DNA from: Bacteroidetes bacterium HGW-Bacteroidetes-8
Lineage (GTDB): Bacteria; Bacteroidota; Bacteroidia; Bacteroidales; UBA932
NCBI GenBank assembly: GCA_002840895.1
Contig: PHCZ01000001.1
Location: forward strand, 757,473 to 821,472
Reading direction: 5' to 3'
DNA length: 64,000 nucleotides
A program made the position numbers and the translations under genes. This document shows positions 54,549 to 63,986 of this stretch, piece by piece (within the stretch, counting starts at the first letter, position 1; each line of letters opens with the position of its first letter). The notes below the pieces were generated by a model. It was not told where the DNA came from and ran no database searches. It worked only from the letters and a program-made list of their open reading frames with translations.

Positions 54549-56036
54549 CTATCTTGGATAAAATCTGTAGCTAACTTTATGTAACTCTCCCTCTATCACC
54601 TTCGCCAGCGTAGCAGGATAGAACCTCATAAAGTAGGGTGATGAGCTTTTAAACCAGGCGTCAAATATAATTTCAGGGATATCTCCTGTAAAATCGAATG
54701 TCCCTTCAATCTTAACAAGCTCAATTTCAATTGTTGCAAAGGTAGGATAGGTACTTGCAGATATAATTCCAGAAGTTGCTTTAGAATCTACGTGCCACTG
54801 CTTAGCTGCATTTGCCCCTGTCTCCCAGTCTGCTTTAACAACAAGCTTGGCGGTAAATTTCTGATTTACAGTAGAAACTGTACCTTTAAGAGTGTTTTTC
54901 TTATCTGCAATAAACCTAATAAGAGAGTCCGAAGGAGAGAAAAACCTGGATGTTTTTCCGGCTCCGTAATCTGCAATTACAGTATCTGTGGTAGCAAAAT
55001 TGAGTATCTCCGCCAATCTTAAAACATCACCTCCAGTTGTATTTGAATTACATCCGAATGCAGATATAAAGCTAAGATTACGATGAGTCCTTAAATAGTT
55101 CTTTTTAATAGTGTTAGGACTTGAATTTAGAGCTACTCTTCCGCTCCAGGCTCCATCTGCCCCCTTTATCTCCTGATAGATCTGATGTCCTGCTCCTCCA
55201 AGAAGTGCAGCTGTTTTTAACATTGGAGTTAAATCAACAAGAGGATCACTCACCTCCAAAGTGAAAGAGGATTTTTCTGATGAGATTGTAAAAGTCTTTG
55301 AAACAACAGGGTTAATAGTTATCTTAAGATTTTTATTGAATCCTCCATTATCTTTTTTATTAATCTTAACTTCAAATGTATGTGATGTAACACCTTTCGG
55401 AATTGTGAATAGGTTAGAGTTACCTCCGTTTATCATAAAGTCTCCTCCAATTGTCAAATCACTTTCAAACGAGAGGCTAACCTGGCTATCTGCATTTAAT
55501 TCCTTATCCAGTTTGAGTTTAAATGTTAAAGTCTCTCCATTGAATGGATTTGTGTGCAAAGTGCTTCCCTCCATATCAAAAGATAGTACAGGATAGACAA
55601 TCTCCTTTGTTAGTTTAATCTTGATTTCTGGATTAACTTTCGGGTCAATAACATATTCTGCTCCCGGAGAAAGCAGAACCCTAATTTCAAGATTCTCATC
55701 CCAAATATTTTCATCAAGTATTGTTATCGGAATCAAAGCCTCCTGCAAACCAGCCGCTACTTTAATCTCTTTTGACTCTATTGCAAAATGCTCATCTTCA
55801 ACTGCTGTACCAGAGAAAGCAATTTTTATTACCATCTCTTTTGTGGCAGGTGTAGAGAGTTTAAGTTTGACAATATATAAACCGCTCTTTGTCTCAACAG
55901 TAACCTGAGGGATTTCAAATGATACCAATGGGATTCCTGATTTAATCTCGGCTATTTTTTCACAAGAGATAAGCACACCTACCAGAAGAAGAGCTATGTA
56001 AAACTTACCTGAATATCTATTTATTAAATTCTTCAT
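54549..56036 (-). CDS. surface lipoprotein with Calx-beta-like repeats
   Basis: The protein is 495 residues. The lipobox is VLISC (Cys25). Two Calx-beta-like domains follow: about 35-145 (FSGTAVEDEHFAIESKEIKVAAG... ITILDENIWDENLEIRVLL) and about 150-265 (FESDLTIGGDFMING... VTSHTFEVKINKKDNGGFNKNLKI). The C-terminal 220 residues do not match a family I know. There are no enzyme motifs. It is likely an outer-membrane lipoprotein that binds substrate or assists the TonB receptor in place of SusD. It sits between a beta-barrel gene and the metalloprotease gene. Confidence 0.75.
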   Translation of the reverse strand: MKNLINRYSGKFYIALLLVGVLISCEKIAEIKSGIPLVSFEIPQVTVETKSGLYIVKLKLSTPATKEMVIKIAFSGTAVEDEHFAIESKEIKVAAGLQEALIPITILDENIWDENLEIRVLLSPGAEYVIDPKVNPEIKIKLTKEIVYPVLSFDMEGSTLHTNPFNGETLTFKLKLDKELNADSQVSLSFESDLTIGGDFMINGGNSNLFTIPKGVTSHTFEVKINKKDNGGFNKNLKITINPVVSKTFTISSEKSSFTLEVSDPLVDLTPMLKTAALLGGAGHQIYQEIKGADGAWSGRVALNSSPNTIKKNYLRTHRNLSFISAFGCNSNTTGGDVLRLAEILNFATTDTVIADYGAGKTSRFFSPSDSLIRFIADKKNTLKGTVSTVNQKFTAKLVVKADWETGANAAKQWHVDSKATSGIISASTYPTFATIEIELVKIEGTFDFTGDIPEIIFDAWFKSSSPYFMRFYPATLAKVIEGELHKVSYRFYPR

Positions 56037-56046
56037 TATTCAAATA

Positions 56047-57624
56047 TTAAAAAGTTAATAAACCAATTGCAACTCCTGCATTTGACCAATTTTTTGAATC
56101 TGTGGCAAATATATTACCACCATATACCTTAGCGTACCCTGTCAATTTTGTTCTCTTCGCAAACTTCATCGGAAAGATGTATCTCAATGAACCATATATC
56201 TCTGCACTGTTTCTTCTGTGATACTCTATGTCTGGAATAAGAATGTTATCCGAAATCTCATTTTGTGAGGCCAAAAGCAAGTATGAGTCGGTTTTGAATC
56301 CTGCTTTAAACAACCCCTCAAACTCCAACTTGGTTTCGTTACGACTAAACAACAGATATGAGCCCTCTGCCCCTCCAAATACCTTACCTGCCCCAATCTC
56401 AGATTTTGGCAGATAGTAGGTGTTTGAAAAGTGTGAGTATCCTCCAAAAATTCCGGCACTCCACCTATATCCCTCTCCAGAAACATTTCTTGAATAGGTT
56501 TTCCAACTTGCCTTTATATCCGATGTTTTAACTACAAAACGGTTTTTATATGTATAGATTGTTACCCAAGTCTCTGTAGAGATTCCGGTTAAAGTGTCTC
56601 TTGTGCTTACAAGATTTTGTCTGTATTCGTCTGCACCTCCATCTTTAATTGAGGCATTTAGAGTAAAGTTGTGTAGATAATTATTCTGTTTAATCAACAA
56701 ATTTGATACTAATCTATAATTAAAAGAGTTATACGAACCAGGAGACTGTTTTTTATCTCCCAATGTCTCCTGCCACTGTGCATCCATCCCGGCCGAAAGT
56801 AAAAACTTAACCTTTTCGTTTTCAAAATTATACTGCAGTGCCCCACCTATGTAATCACTTACGAACTGCCTGGAAAATCCTCTATAACCGCCAATCCTAC
56901 CTATTGCACTCTCCATACCTGAAAATGTATAGTACTTTAGATTAGGGTCTGTCTGAACCGTTGTAAGGCCGGGCATCTTCTCTTTATCGAAACGGTAGTA
57001 AAGATCTACTCCCACTCTTGAGCTTTTGCTTACTGTATAAGTAATAGAGGGGATAATAGAGTAGTCGAGAGAATAACTTCTGGATCTTGGGTCTCTTTGA
57101 CGTGATATATCACTAACGTGATAATCTACTGTTACACCAAAATTAAATTTCCCCACAGGTACTGTATAGACTTTAAGATTAAGATCAAACTTTTGAGTTT
57201 GATAATCTCCCTTGACACTGCTACCATAAATATAGGGGTTTGAATTGTATGTATTGATAACATCAGACCAGGCTCTCTCACCCTCATTGTTCATTAAAAA
57301 TGAAAAAGAACCTCTTACATATATCTTCTCGTTGAATCTATCATATCTTTGAGTTGAGAACCTTAACGCCTTATTTGACGAACCCTCCTGGGCTCTGTGA
57401 TAATCCCCACTACTTACGAATCTTTCAAGAGAGGTGAAACTACCCTTGGTAACATTTGAAAACGCAAGTCCTGCAGCATTATTAGTATTTAACCACTGTT
57501 GCTGAATAATTTGCAGCTCTCTGCTCTGAATATCCGGATATTTGGTTACACTATCCTTAGCCTGTGAATAAATAGATTCACAAAGTGATAGCGTTATAAT
57601 TGACAATATTATAAACTTCTTCAT
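56047..57624 (-). CDS. DUF6850-like outer-membrane beta-barrel protein
   Basis: The protein is 525 residues with a signal peptide (about 1-20, ending YSQ). The rest shows alternating hydrophobic strands with many aromatic residues (KIYVRGSFSFLMN, FDLNLKVYTVPVGKFNFGVTVDYHV, FVVKTSDIKASWKTY) and ends in a Phe (VAIGLLTF), the C-terminal signal for outer-membrane insertion. This matches the DUF6850 family as I know it. The role is unknown; it may be a porin-like partner of the TonB receptor. It starts 6 nt after the DUF4876 gene. Confidence 0.8.
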   Translation of the reverse strand: MKKFIILSIITLSLCESIYSQAKDSVTKYPDIQSRELQIIQQQWLNTNNAAGLAFSNVTKGSFTSLERFVSSGDYHRAQEGSSNKALRFSTQRYDRFNEKIYVRGSFSFLMNNEGERAWSDVINTYNSNPYIYGSSVKGDYQTQKFDLNLKVYTVPVGKFNFGVTVDYHVSDISRQRDPRSRSYSLDYSIIPSITYTVSKSSRVGVDLYYRFDKEKMPGLTTVQTDPNLKYYTFSGMESAIGRIGGYRGFSRQFVSDYIGGALQYNFENEKVKFLLSAGMDAQWQETLGDKKQSPGSYNSFNYRLVSNLLIKQNNYLHNFTLNASIKDGGADEYRQNLVSTRDTLTGISTETWVTIYTYKNRFVVKTSDIKASWKTYSRNVSGEGYRWSAGIFGGYSHFSNTYYLPKSEIGAGKVFGGAEGSYLLFSRNETKLEFEGLFKAGFKTDSYLLLASQNEISDNILIPDIEYHRRNSAEIYGSLRYIFPMKFAKRTKLTGYAKVYGGNIFATDSKNWSNAGVAIGLLTF

Positions 57625-57630
57625 ATAAAA

Positions 57631-58851
57631 CTAGTTAAGCAGTTGTGGGTTATTGTAATTTCTTGGAACAGGTCCTTTGATTATTACAAAGTCCTCTATG
57701 CTGTTATTGGTATCTTTCAATACTACTCTTCCATCAATAACTGCACTCACTTTGCGCTCCAGGGACTCGTTTGTATAACCCGATGTTGCGTTGATAAATG
57801 CAAAGCCGGCATCTACAATGTCCTGAAATCTTTTAAGATTTACATCAGGCCCTGTAGAGGCATTGTTCTTAAGACACTCTATCCCATCGAGTACTGTCTC
57901 AACTGGAACTCTTCTAAAACGCTCCCCCGCTGTTTTTCCTGGAGCGAAAAACTCAGGCCACTGCATTATATCTTCTTCCGTTTCAAAAAGAAAGATGGCA
58001 TTTGGAGCTCCGGTAATCAGATTAAGAAACTTAATTGAAGTAGAGCTGGATATTACAGGCAGAGCTTTAACATCCGGATTCCCGGTTCCATCTGTATCCT
58101 TAACTTCAAAATCTGCATCAGAGAGATCTACCGAGGTAGAGGCGCTAGTCCTATGATCTCTTGCATTTCTTGCTGCAATCACTATGCTTTTTCCGGGCTC
58201 GATCGGATATGTTGTACCAACTCCCGGGAACTTGCAAATTTGTCTTGTGTAGATGTGGTTCGGATGGTCCTTAGCAAGGTATGCAGCAGGTGTGACTGAC
58301 TCTGCCAAAGCAAGGTATTTACCGTCCAAATATACCTTTTCATCGGAATTATTGAATATCTCCACATAGGAGTCAACTGTGTAGTTTCTGTTAGAGTTAT
58401 CTTTTGTCCCGGAGAAGTAGACTTTAGAGATCATAAGAGTTCTCATTATAAGTTTATCTAAAGCCAATTGGATATCTTTTTGTGTAAAAAGCGGGTAATT
58501 TGTCAAAGTGGCCTTCATTAATATGGTGGCCTTATCCTCTACAAGCTCCTGACTATCTATAAGTTTTTTATAATCGGCTCCGCTTATCTCCCAGCTTGTG
58601 TTGATGGTATACTCATCCGGGATAATCTCAGGGATTGTTAATACTCCATTTTGATCTGTTACAAATTTATATGTAGTATAAGGGCTTGTGAAAACGACCT
58701 CTTTTTCTGAATACTTTACTGCAGGTTTGAAATTAGAGGGGAGCTGGAAAGTTATTCTAAAATTCTGAACCTGTACCGGCTCCTCTCTGGTACAGCTTAT
58801 TAATAGCAATACCATTAACAGAGTAAGTGAAGTTGAAATTAATCTTTTCAT
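57631..58851 (-). CDS. DUF4876 domain surface lipoprotein
   Basis: The protein is 406 residues. The lipobox is LLISC (Cys20). A short carboxypeptidase-regulatory or Ig-like region (ITFQLPSNFKPAVKYSEKEVVF... LTIPEIIPDEYTINTSWEISG) precedes a larger domain with VYLDGKYLALAESVTPAAYL and PIEPGKSIVIAARNARDH, the DUF4876 pattern (related to lamin-tail-like folds). No enzyme motif is visible. It likely works at the outer membrane with the TonB receptor encoded 10 nt upstream. Confidence 0.8.
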   Translation of the reverse strand: MKRLISTSLTLLMVLLLISCTREEPVQVQNFRITFQLPSNFKPAVKYSEKEVVFTSPYTTYKFVTDQNGVLTIPEIIPDEYTINTSWEISGADYKKLIDSQELVEDKATILMKATLTNYPLFTQKDIQLALDKLIMRTLMISKVYFSGTKDNSNRNYTVDSYVEIFNNSDEKVYLDGKYLALAESVTPAAYLAKDHPNHIYTRQICKFPGVGTTYPIEPGKSIVIAARNARDHRTSASTSVDLSDADFEVKDTDGTGNPDVKALPVISSSTSIKFLNLITGAPNAIFLFETEEDIMQWPEFFAPGKTAGERFRRVPVETVLDGIECLKNNASTGPDVNLKRFQDIVDAGFAFINATSGYTNESLERKVSAVIDGRVVLKDTNNSIEDFVIIKGPVPRNYNNPQLLN

Positions 58852-58861
58852 ATCTCAATAG

Positions 58862-61800
58862 TTAAATTTTAACAAATAGTTCCATACCAAACGAGAAGGT
58901 CCCTCCATTTCTCTCTACTAATGTAGACGAAAGGTTATTTGACTGATATGGAGTATAATAGAATATATTATTCACAAAGAAGGAGAATCCCAGAGATTTT
59001 GAGATATCCTTTGTTAATCTTGCATTAATTATCCAAAGCGGCTTATTTATGATTGCTTCTGTGTCTTTCGGATTTTTAATCTGATCTGCTAATGAGATCG
59101 CTTTAATAGTATAGTTGGGGTCATCCAGCATTGCCTGAGTTATCTTATTGTATGAAAGATCAGTATCAATCCAGCCTATTGGAGAGGAGTTCTGGTTTGT
59201 AGTAATTGAGTATGTATACCAGATCATCTGACCGCTGAATGAAGCAACCATTCTCATTGAAGGTATGTGAGTCACGGCTCTAAGGAGTGTACTGAATCTT
59301 CTCTGAATACTTTTCTGAACTCCTGTTGGATACTCAAGTTTAAACGGAGGAGTATTGACACCCCCTTGTCCATACACAGAAGATACCGGAATTCCAACCG
59401 GACTCGAGTAGTTAGGACCACTATCCCAACTTGAGGTCTCCATATACGCACCACCTAAATGAAAAGTTGTTCTTATTGGTTTTATCTGCCCGAAATCAAA
59501 ATCAAACTCTACACCCCTATCTAAATTAGACTCTGTATTTCCTACTCTGCCTGTAGTCGTAAATACGGTGTCTACTCTGGCCGGATTACTCCAGTCAATT
59601 ATAGGTTTCTCACCTGGTTTTATGATCATTCCCTGGGTTGCAGTATAGTAATTTGAGTAAAATGTCTGAAATTCAGTTAAGTTTCCAAACCCGTTAGCCA
59701 TATAATCTTTGTACGCAACAATTGAGAAATTCATCTCATTAGGAAGCTTAATATCCACTCCAAACTCTGTTTTGGTATTTGTTGCGTTCTTAAGCATATT
59801 GTTCCGCTCTACATATGTAATATAGGTTTGGTACATAACTAATTGATTGACTATAGAACTAGGCAGATATCTGGCAGTTTCTCTATCGGTGTATCTAGCC
59901 TCCGGATAGAGGTGTGATAAACCTGGAGTTTTTGAATTTCTTCCCCAACCTCCTCTAAGTTCAATCCAATCTGTAAGTTTAAGAGATGCATTGAATCTTG
60001 GAGAGAGAGAGGAGACCTGCTCCGGCTTACCAGGTTGAAGCATATCAAACCGAACACCAGCCTGAAGCTTAAACTCCATATTTTCACCAAGTGTCCAGTT
60101 TATATTATCCTCAAAATAGGCAGAGAACTGATTAAGTCTTGGAATATCGTAATATGGCCTTGGTCTTCCATTGCTGTTAGGCCTTAGTGGAAGATTCTCA
60201 TCATCGTTATAGAATCCTTTTGCACGATTCTCCTCAAGCTTATACTCAACTCCCATGTTAAACCTTTGTTGTAATTTATCTATATTTACAAAAAATGCAT
60301 TTGAAGCTTTCAAATAGAGACTTTTAGGTCTTCCTATTGTTCCTCCTGATGCTTTATATGAGTTCGTTATATAGGGAACTTCGGAATATCCACTAGTTAA
60401 AGAGGTAATTATTGGGAGACCGCCACCAGCTGATATAATTGTAGAGTTCCTGGATTCGGTAAGCGACTCACTATATCCGATAGAATAAGAGAGAGTTCTC
60501 ATTAGGGGGGCATTGATGCTTAACCTACCGTTATGACTAAACCTAATCGAAGCAGATTTTTGAGTATTTTCACTCCCCTCTATTATTACATCAGGATCTG
60601 TTCCTCTAAAATCCAGAAGATTACTAAAAGATAATTTGGTATTTGTATACCAGATTTTCCCTATTGTTTTTGTATATGCTACTCCTCCTGATATCCTATC
60701 AAATGAGGTGCTTTTCTGCCTTGGATCTCCCCAAGCCTGAGCATAATCTATATTTGCATTTAAACTCCCTCTGTTTTTACCAAAATTCCAACCTTTCCCA
60801 AGAGATGTGTTGAATGTTACAGGATTTATCTTAGTTCTTACCTCATAAGGTGTATAACCGGCTTTTGTGTTTACTATAACAGCACCACTGGCAAGGTCTC
60901 CATATTCTGCAGATGGAATACCTCTTATCACCTCAACAGACTCAATATTATCTGCACCAATTTGTCGAAGATCTACACCTGTTCCGCCTGTTGTGTTTAT
61001 GCCGGTTTTATCTGAAAGAGAGGCATTATCCGATACAGGTACACCATCAATCAGTATAGATGTTCCGAAGGAGTTGTTTGCATTATTGTTGTTTAGGGTT
61101 CTGATTGTTATTTTTTCGGAAGATGTCATATTACTGACGCCGGAGAGTAACTGCCCGGGAATAAGCTGCATTATATCTTTGAGACTTGTAGCCTGAAGGT
61201 GATCCATTGCCTGTCTCCCTATTTTTGAGCTGGTAGATGTCCCTGCTGCACTTTTTGTTGCAGTAACAACTACCTCATCAAGTTCCAGTGATGTCTGTTT
61301 TAGTGCTACTAACATTTCCCTGTCTGAAGTAATATTGATATTGCCCGAATACGCCTCGTAGCCCAGCATCTGTATCTCAAGTGTAACGACTCCAGCGGGA
61401 AGGTTTTTAATAGAGGCAACTCCTTCAAGATCGGCAACGCCATATGCCCCATATTGTCTGATTAAAGCAGATGCACCCGTAACAGGCTCCTTAGTGGTTT
61501 CGTCCACTATTATCAGTCTCAATGTAAGATCTGTGCGCGGTGTTACTTTTATCTCCGGCATAATTTTTTTTGTGCTTTTGATAATAAGAATAACACCGTT
61601 GTTTATCTCATAAGTAAAACCGGTATTTGTTAAAATGGCTTTAAGAATTACAGTCACGTCTGCATTTTGAGCAGAAAATGTAATCCCCTTTACATTTTTA
61701 ATATCCTCTCCTTTTGAGAGATACCCTAAGCCCGTCTGCTTCTCAATCTGTTTCAAACACTCCTCAAGAGTGGCATTTTGCACTTTAAAGGATTTAATTT

Positions 61801-61882
61801 GCTGCGCATTAATGGTTAAAACCATAGCCGGCAACAATAAAACCACAGTAAGTGAGATTAGAGATTGGATTAGTTTTTTCAT
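58862..61882 (-). CDS. TonB-dependent receptor with N-terminal STN signalling domain
   Basis: The protein is 1006 residues. The signal peptide (about 1-26) is followed by an STN domain (about 30-100: LEECLKQIEKQTGLGYL... FTYEINNGVILI), which passes a signal to FecR. Next comes a carboxypeptidase-regulatory-like domain (about 120-195: DETTKEPVTGASALIRQYGAYGVADLEG). The plug follows (about 215-335: VSNMTSSEKITIRTLN, VEVIRGIPSAEYGDLASGAVIVNTK). The remaining 670 residues form the barrel and end FGMELFVKI. No SusD gene follows; surface lipoproteins and proteases do. Its substrate is probably peptidic, inferred from those neighbours. Confidence 0.93.
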   Translation of the reverse strand: MKKLIQSLISLTVVLLLPAMVLTINAQQIKSFKVQNATLEECLKQIEKQTGLGYLSKGEDIKNVKGITFSAQNADVTVILKAILTNTGFTYEINNGVILIIKSTKKIMPEIKVTPRTDLTLRLIIVDETTKEPVTGASALIRQYGAYGVADLEGVASIKNLPAGVVTLEIQMLGYEAYSGNINITSDREMLVALKQTSLELDEVVVTATKSAAGTSTSSKIGRQAMDHLQATSLKDIMQLIPGQLLSGVSNMTSSEKITIRTLNNNNANNSFGTSILIDGVPVSDNASLSDKTGINTTGGTGVDLRQIGADNIESVEVIRGIPSAEYGDLASGAVIVNTKAGYTPYEVRTKINPVTFNTSLGKGWNFGKNRGSLNANIDYAQAWGDPRQKSTSFDRISGGVAYTKTIGKIWYTNTKLSFSNLLDFRGTDPDVIIEGSENTQKSASIRFSHNGRLSINAPLMRTLSYSIGYSESLTESRNSTIISAGGGLPIITSLTSGYSEVPYITNSYKASGGTIGRPKSLYLKASNAFFVNIDKLQQRFNMGVEYKLEENRAKGFYNDDENLPLRPNSNGRPRPYYDIPRLNQFSAYFEDNINWTLGENMEFKLQAGVRFDMLQPGKPEQVSSLSPRFNASLKLTDWIELRGGWGRNSKTPGLSHLYPEARYTDRETARYLPSSIVNQLVMYQTYITYVERNNMLKNATNTKTEFGVDIKLPNEMNFSIVAYKDYMANGFGNLTEFQTFYSNYYTATQGMIIKPGEKPIIDWSNPARVDTVFTTTGRVGNTESNLDRGVEFDFDFGQIKPIRTTFHLGGAYMETSSWDSGPNYSSPVGIPVSSVYGQGGVNTPPFKLEYPTGVQKSIQRRFSTLLRAVTHIPSMRMVASFSGQMIWYTYSITTNQNSSPIGWIDTDLSYNKITQAMLDDPNYTIKAISLADQIKNPKDTEAIINKPLWIINARLTKDISKSLGFSFFVNNIFYYTPYQSNNLSSTLVERNGGTFSFGMELFVKI

Positions 61883-61958
61883 AAAGTGTTTAATAATTAA
61901 TTTATCTTGAGATAGTTCTATATATTATAGATGTTTTATATATATTCAGTGAAATTTC

Positions 61959-63110
61959 CTATTTATAACTTACAATAACGACGCTTCCCTCAATTTGAAA
62001 ATCTACGTTAGAGACTTTTGATATCTGGTTCAATATTATGCTCAAATAATCATTAAGAGGTATTGCTCCACTAAATGTCTCTTTTTTAATAGATTCATCA
62101 TCAAAAAAGAGATTTATCTCATACCTCCTATTTAAAATTTTGAATATCTCCTCAAGTGGCATCTGATCCATAATAAGCACATTATCTATCCAGGAAGTAA
62201 ATAGGTCGGTATTAACCTTTTCCACTATTACGCTTTTGCTATCTTTATTGAACTGAAACTGCTCTCCCGGTAAGATAAGGCGATCTGCACCCTCGGTAGA
62301 AGGTATTGAAATTGACCCGGAAACAAGAGTTGTTGCCCCTACTCGCTCATCTGGATATGCGTTTACATTGAACTTTGTACCTAAGACTTTTACACTATAA
62401 TCTGAAGTTTCTACTAAAAAAGGGGTTTTATCATCTTTCACCACTTCAAAATATGCCTCTCCCGAAATATAGACTCGTCTCTCATTTTTAATAAATCTGA
62501 CAGGATATTTAATTTTGCTCTGTGCATTCAACCAAACCTTTGATCCATCGCTTAAAACAAGGCTGTATGACCTCCCTTTTGGAATTGAGAGTTCATTATA
62601 CTCAACTGATGCCTCTCTTTTACCCCTATCTGACTCTTTTCTATCAATTTCATTAGCAGAAGTTTCATCTCTATCTACTCCTGCATAAGATATTTCATTC
62701 TCATTTGCATCTACAATTATTCCAGATAACCTCTCAGCAAGGTTTGAACTAGAGTCAAGCTCAACTATCTCACCTGAGGAGAGCTCCAGAGTTACCATAC
62801 CCTTTACCGGAAGCAGATTACTCATCATTACAACCCTATCGGAATCCTCTTGTTTGGCTGGGATAAAAATAATGAGAGAGAGCAGCAGTACAATCAGCGC
62901 AGCAGATGCAGCGCCGATAAGCTGAACCCCTCGTCTGCGGAGCCATAGCCTGCTCCATGCACGATCCTGGTTAATCTGAGAGAGATTATTTTTCCTCTCA
63001 TTATAATATACAATATCTCCATCCTGTGGATCTCTTAAAATGTTCTCTGAAAGCTCCTTTGCTTTTTTTAGAGCATCTTCGTACTTGTTTTCCATCTCTT
63101 TACTTTCCAT
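61959..63110 (-). CDS. FecR-family anti-sigma / sigma-regulator membrane protein
   Basis: The protein is 383 residues from the ATG at 63110; the first in-frame start at 63212 lies in the gap and adds an unlikely tail. The cytosolic N-terminus (about 1-58) contains the WSRLWLRRRG segment, followed by one membrane helix (about 62-82, LIGAASAALIVLLLSLIIF). The FecR domain has LSIPKGRSYSLVLSDGSKVWLNAQSKIKYP and GEAYFEVVKDDKTPFLVETSDYSVKVLGTKFNVNAYPDE. The C-terminal DUF4974 domain has MPLEEIFKILNRRYEINLFFDD. It holds the sigma factor inactive until the receptor's STN domain signals. It lies between the sigma and receptor genes. Confidence 0.93.
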   Translation of the reverse strand: MESKEMENKYEDALKKAKELSENILRDPQDGDIVYYNERKNNLSQINQDRAWSRLWLRRRGVQLIGAASAALIVLLLSLIIFIPAKQEDSDRVVMMSNLLPVKGMVTLELSSGEIVELDSSSNLAERLSGIIVDANENEISYAGVDRDETSANEIDRKESDRGKREASVEYNELSIPKGRSYSLVLSDGSKVWLNAQSKIKYPVRFIKNERRVYISGEAYFEVVKDDKTPFLVETSDYSVKVLGTKFNVNAYPDERVGATTLVSGSISIPSTEGADRLILPGEQFQFNKDSKSVIVEKVNTDLFTSWIDNVLIMDQMPLEEIFKILNRRYEINLFFDDESIKKETFSGAIPLNDYLSIILNQISKVSNVDFQIEGSVVIVSYK

Positions 63111-63252
63111 AACATATATATAAACGATATTTTTTAGAAAAGGGTGACAATATTCTTTGAAATAATTCAGTGATATTATAAAGTAGTATAATCGCAAGAA
63201 AAACCCAGGCACTTTTTATGATAGTACCTCAAGAAAATATGGTTTTCAGAGA

Positions 63253-63795
63253 TTAGCCGTTTGAAATAAAGGAGAGAAGTAATAACATAAAGGTGTCTCC
63301 ATAAGCCTCTTTTAGAACTTTATAGGCTCTTGATTTTAGTGTTTTAATTGTATTGACAGAGACATTTAACTCATTTGCAATCTCCTGAATAGATAGTCCT
63401 CTCATAGAGCATCTCATTACCTCTCTTGTCTGATTGGGCAGAGACTCTATCGCTCTCTCCAAAAGACGGAAAGCCTCCTCTTTTACAACAGACTCTATCT
63501 CACCCTCAATATTACCTGCAGAATCCAAATTTTCGAAATATGGTCTTCGTTTCCTCAAATAATCAATACACTTATTCCTGGTAGATAGATAGATATAAGA
63601 CTTGAATGCAATTTCATTTTTAAATACAGGTTTTGCTCTCCAGATATTGAGGAAGACCTCCTGCACTATATCTTCTGAATCGTGTTTACTCCCTATAAGT
63701 TTTATAGCAAAAAGCACCTGAGATGCATAGAAATCCTTAAAGATCTCTTTAAATGCATACTTTTTATCAGATATATATATATGGTGCCTGAACAT
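63253..63795 (-). CDS. ECF RNA polymerase sigma factor (FecI/Bacteroidota type)
   Basis: The protein is 180 residues. Region 2 has FKDFYASQVLFAIKLIGSKHDSEDIVQEVFLNIW and SYIYLSTRNKCIDYLRKRR. Region 4 has LPNQTREVMRCSMRGLSIQEIANELNVSVNTIKTLKSRAYKVLKE, with a helix-turn-helix for the -35 site. A hydrophobic tail (DTFMLLLLSFI) closes the protein. It would direct transcription of the downstream receptor operon when FecR is triggered. It has its own housekeeping-type promoter just upstream, and a 142-bp gap separates it from fecR. Confidence 0.95.
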   Translation of the reverse strand: MFRHHIYISDKKYAFKEIFKDFYASQVLFAIKLIGSKHDSEDIVQEVFLNIWRAKPVFKNEIAFKSYIYLSTRNKCIDYLRKRRPYFENLDSAGNIEGEIESVVKEEAFRLLERAIESLPNQTREVMRCSMRGLSIQEIANELNVSVNTIKTLKSRAYKVLKEAYGDTFMLLLLSFISNG

Positions 63796-63811
63796 CTTTT
63801 TATAAATCTCT

Positions 63812-63843
63812 CAAAGATAAAAAAAAAAGGATAACCTTGACAA
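63812..63843 (-). promoter_or_regulatory. housekeeping promoter of the ECF sigma gene
   Basis: On the minus strand the -33 TTG lies at 63843-63841 and the -7 element TATCTTTG at 63819-63812, with 21 nt between them. This is the best two-part promoter match in the window. The leader to the ATG at 63795 would be about 10 nt, so the sigma gene appears to be made by the main sigma factor rather than only by itself. Confidence 0.6.
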
Positions 63844-63905
63844 TCATCTTAGGTTTTTATTGTTAATCAATCATTTAACAAGATGTGAGAACCCTCTCCA
63901 ATTTT

Positions 63906-63986
63906 ATGCAATCAATAAATAGTAGCTGCTCACGGTGTCAGCTAAGGAAAACATTGGCTCTCTTGAGCAGCTGTTATTGATCGCAT
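63906..63986. repeat. long imperfect inverted repeat / structured RNA candidate
   Basis: The arms 63906-63932 and 63964-63986 pair over 21 bp: 4 bp, one mismatch, 8 bp, a 5x1 internal loop, then 9 bp (AGCTGCTCA with TGAGCAGCT). The 31-nt apex contains a further 6-bp hairpin (63940-63945 with 63954-63959, one G-T pair) around GGAAAACA. No T-run follows on the plus strand inside the window, and on the minus strand the tail is AAAATTGG, so it is not a plain terminator. It lies upstream of the sigma gene. The window ends in AAAAAAAGCCCGAT, which may be the first arm of a separate terminator. Confidence 0.55.

Noticed and set aside
58862..61882. SusC of a SusC/SusD polysaccharide pair
   Set aside because: No SusD-like gene follows; the neighbours are proteases and other surface proteins, and no glycosidase is present.
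63906..63986. 4.5S/SRP RNA
   Set aside because: The apex contains GGAAAACA, but the conserved SRP loop sequence (GGTCAGG...GGAAGCAGCC) and asymmetric loop are not present.
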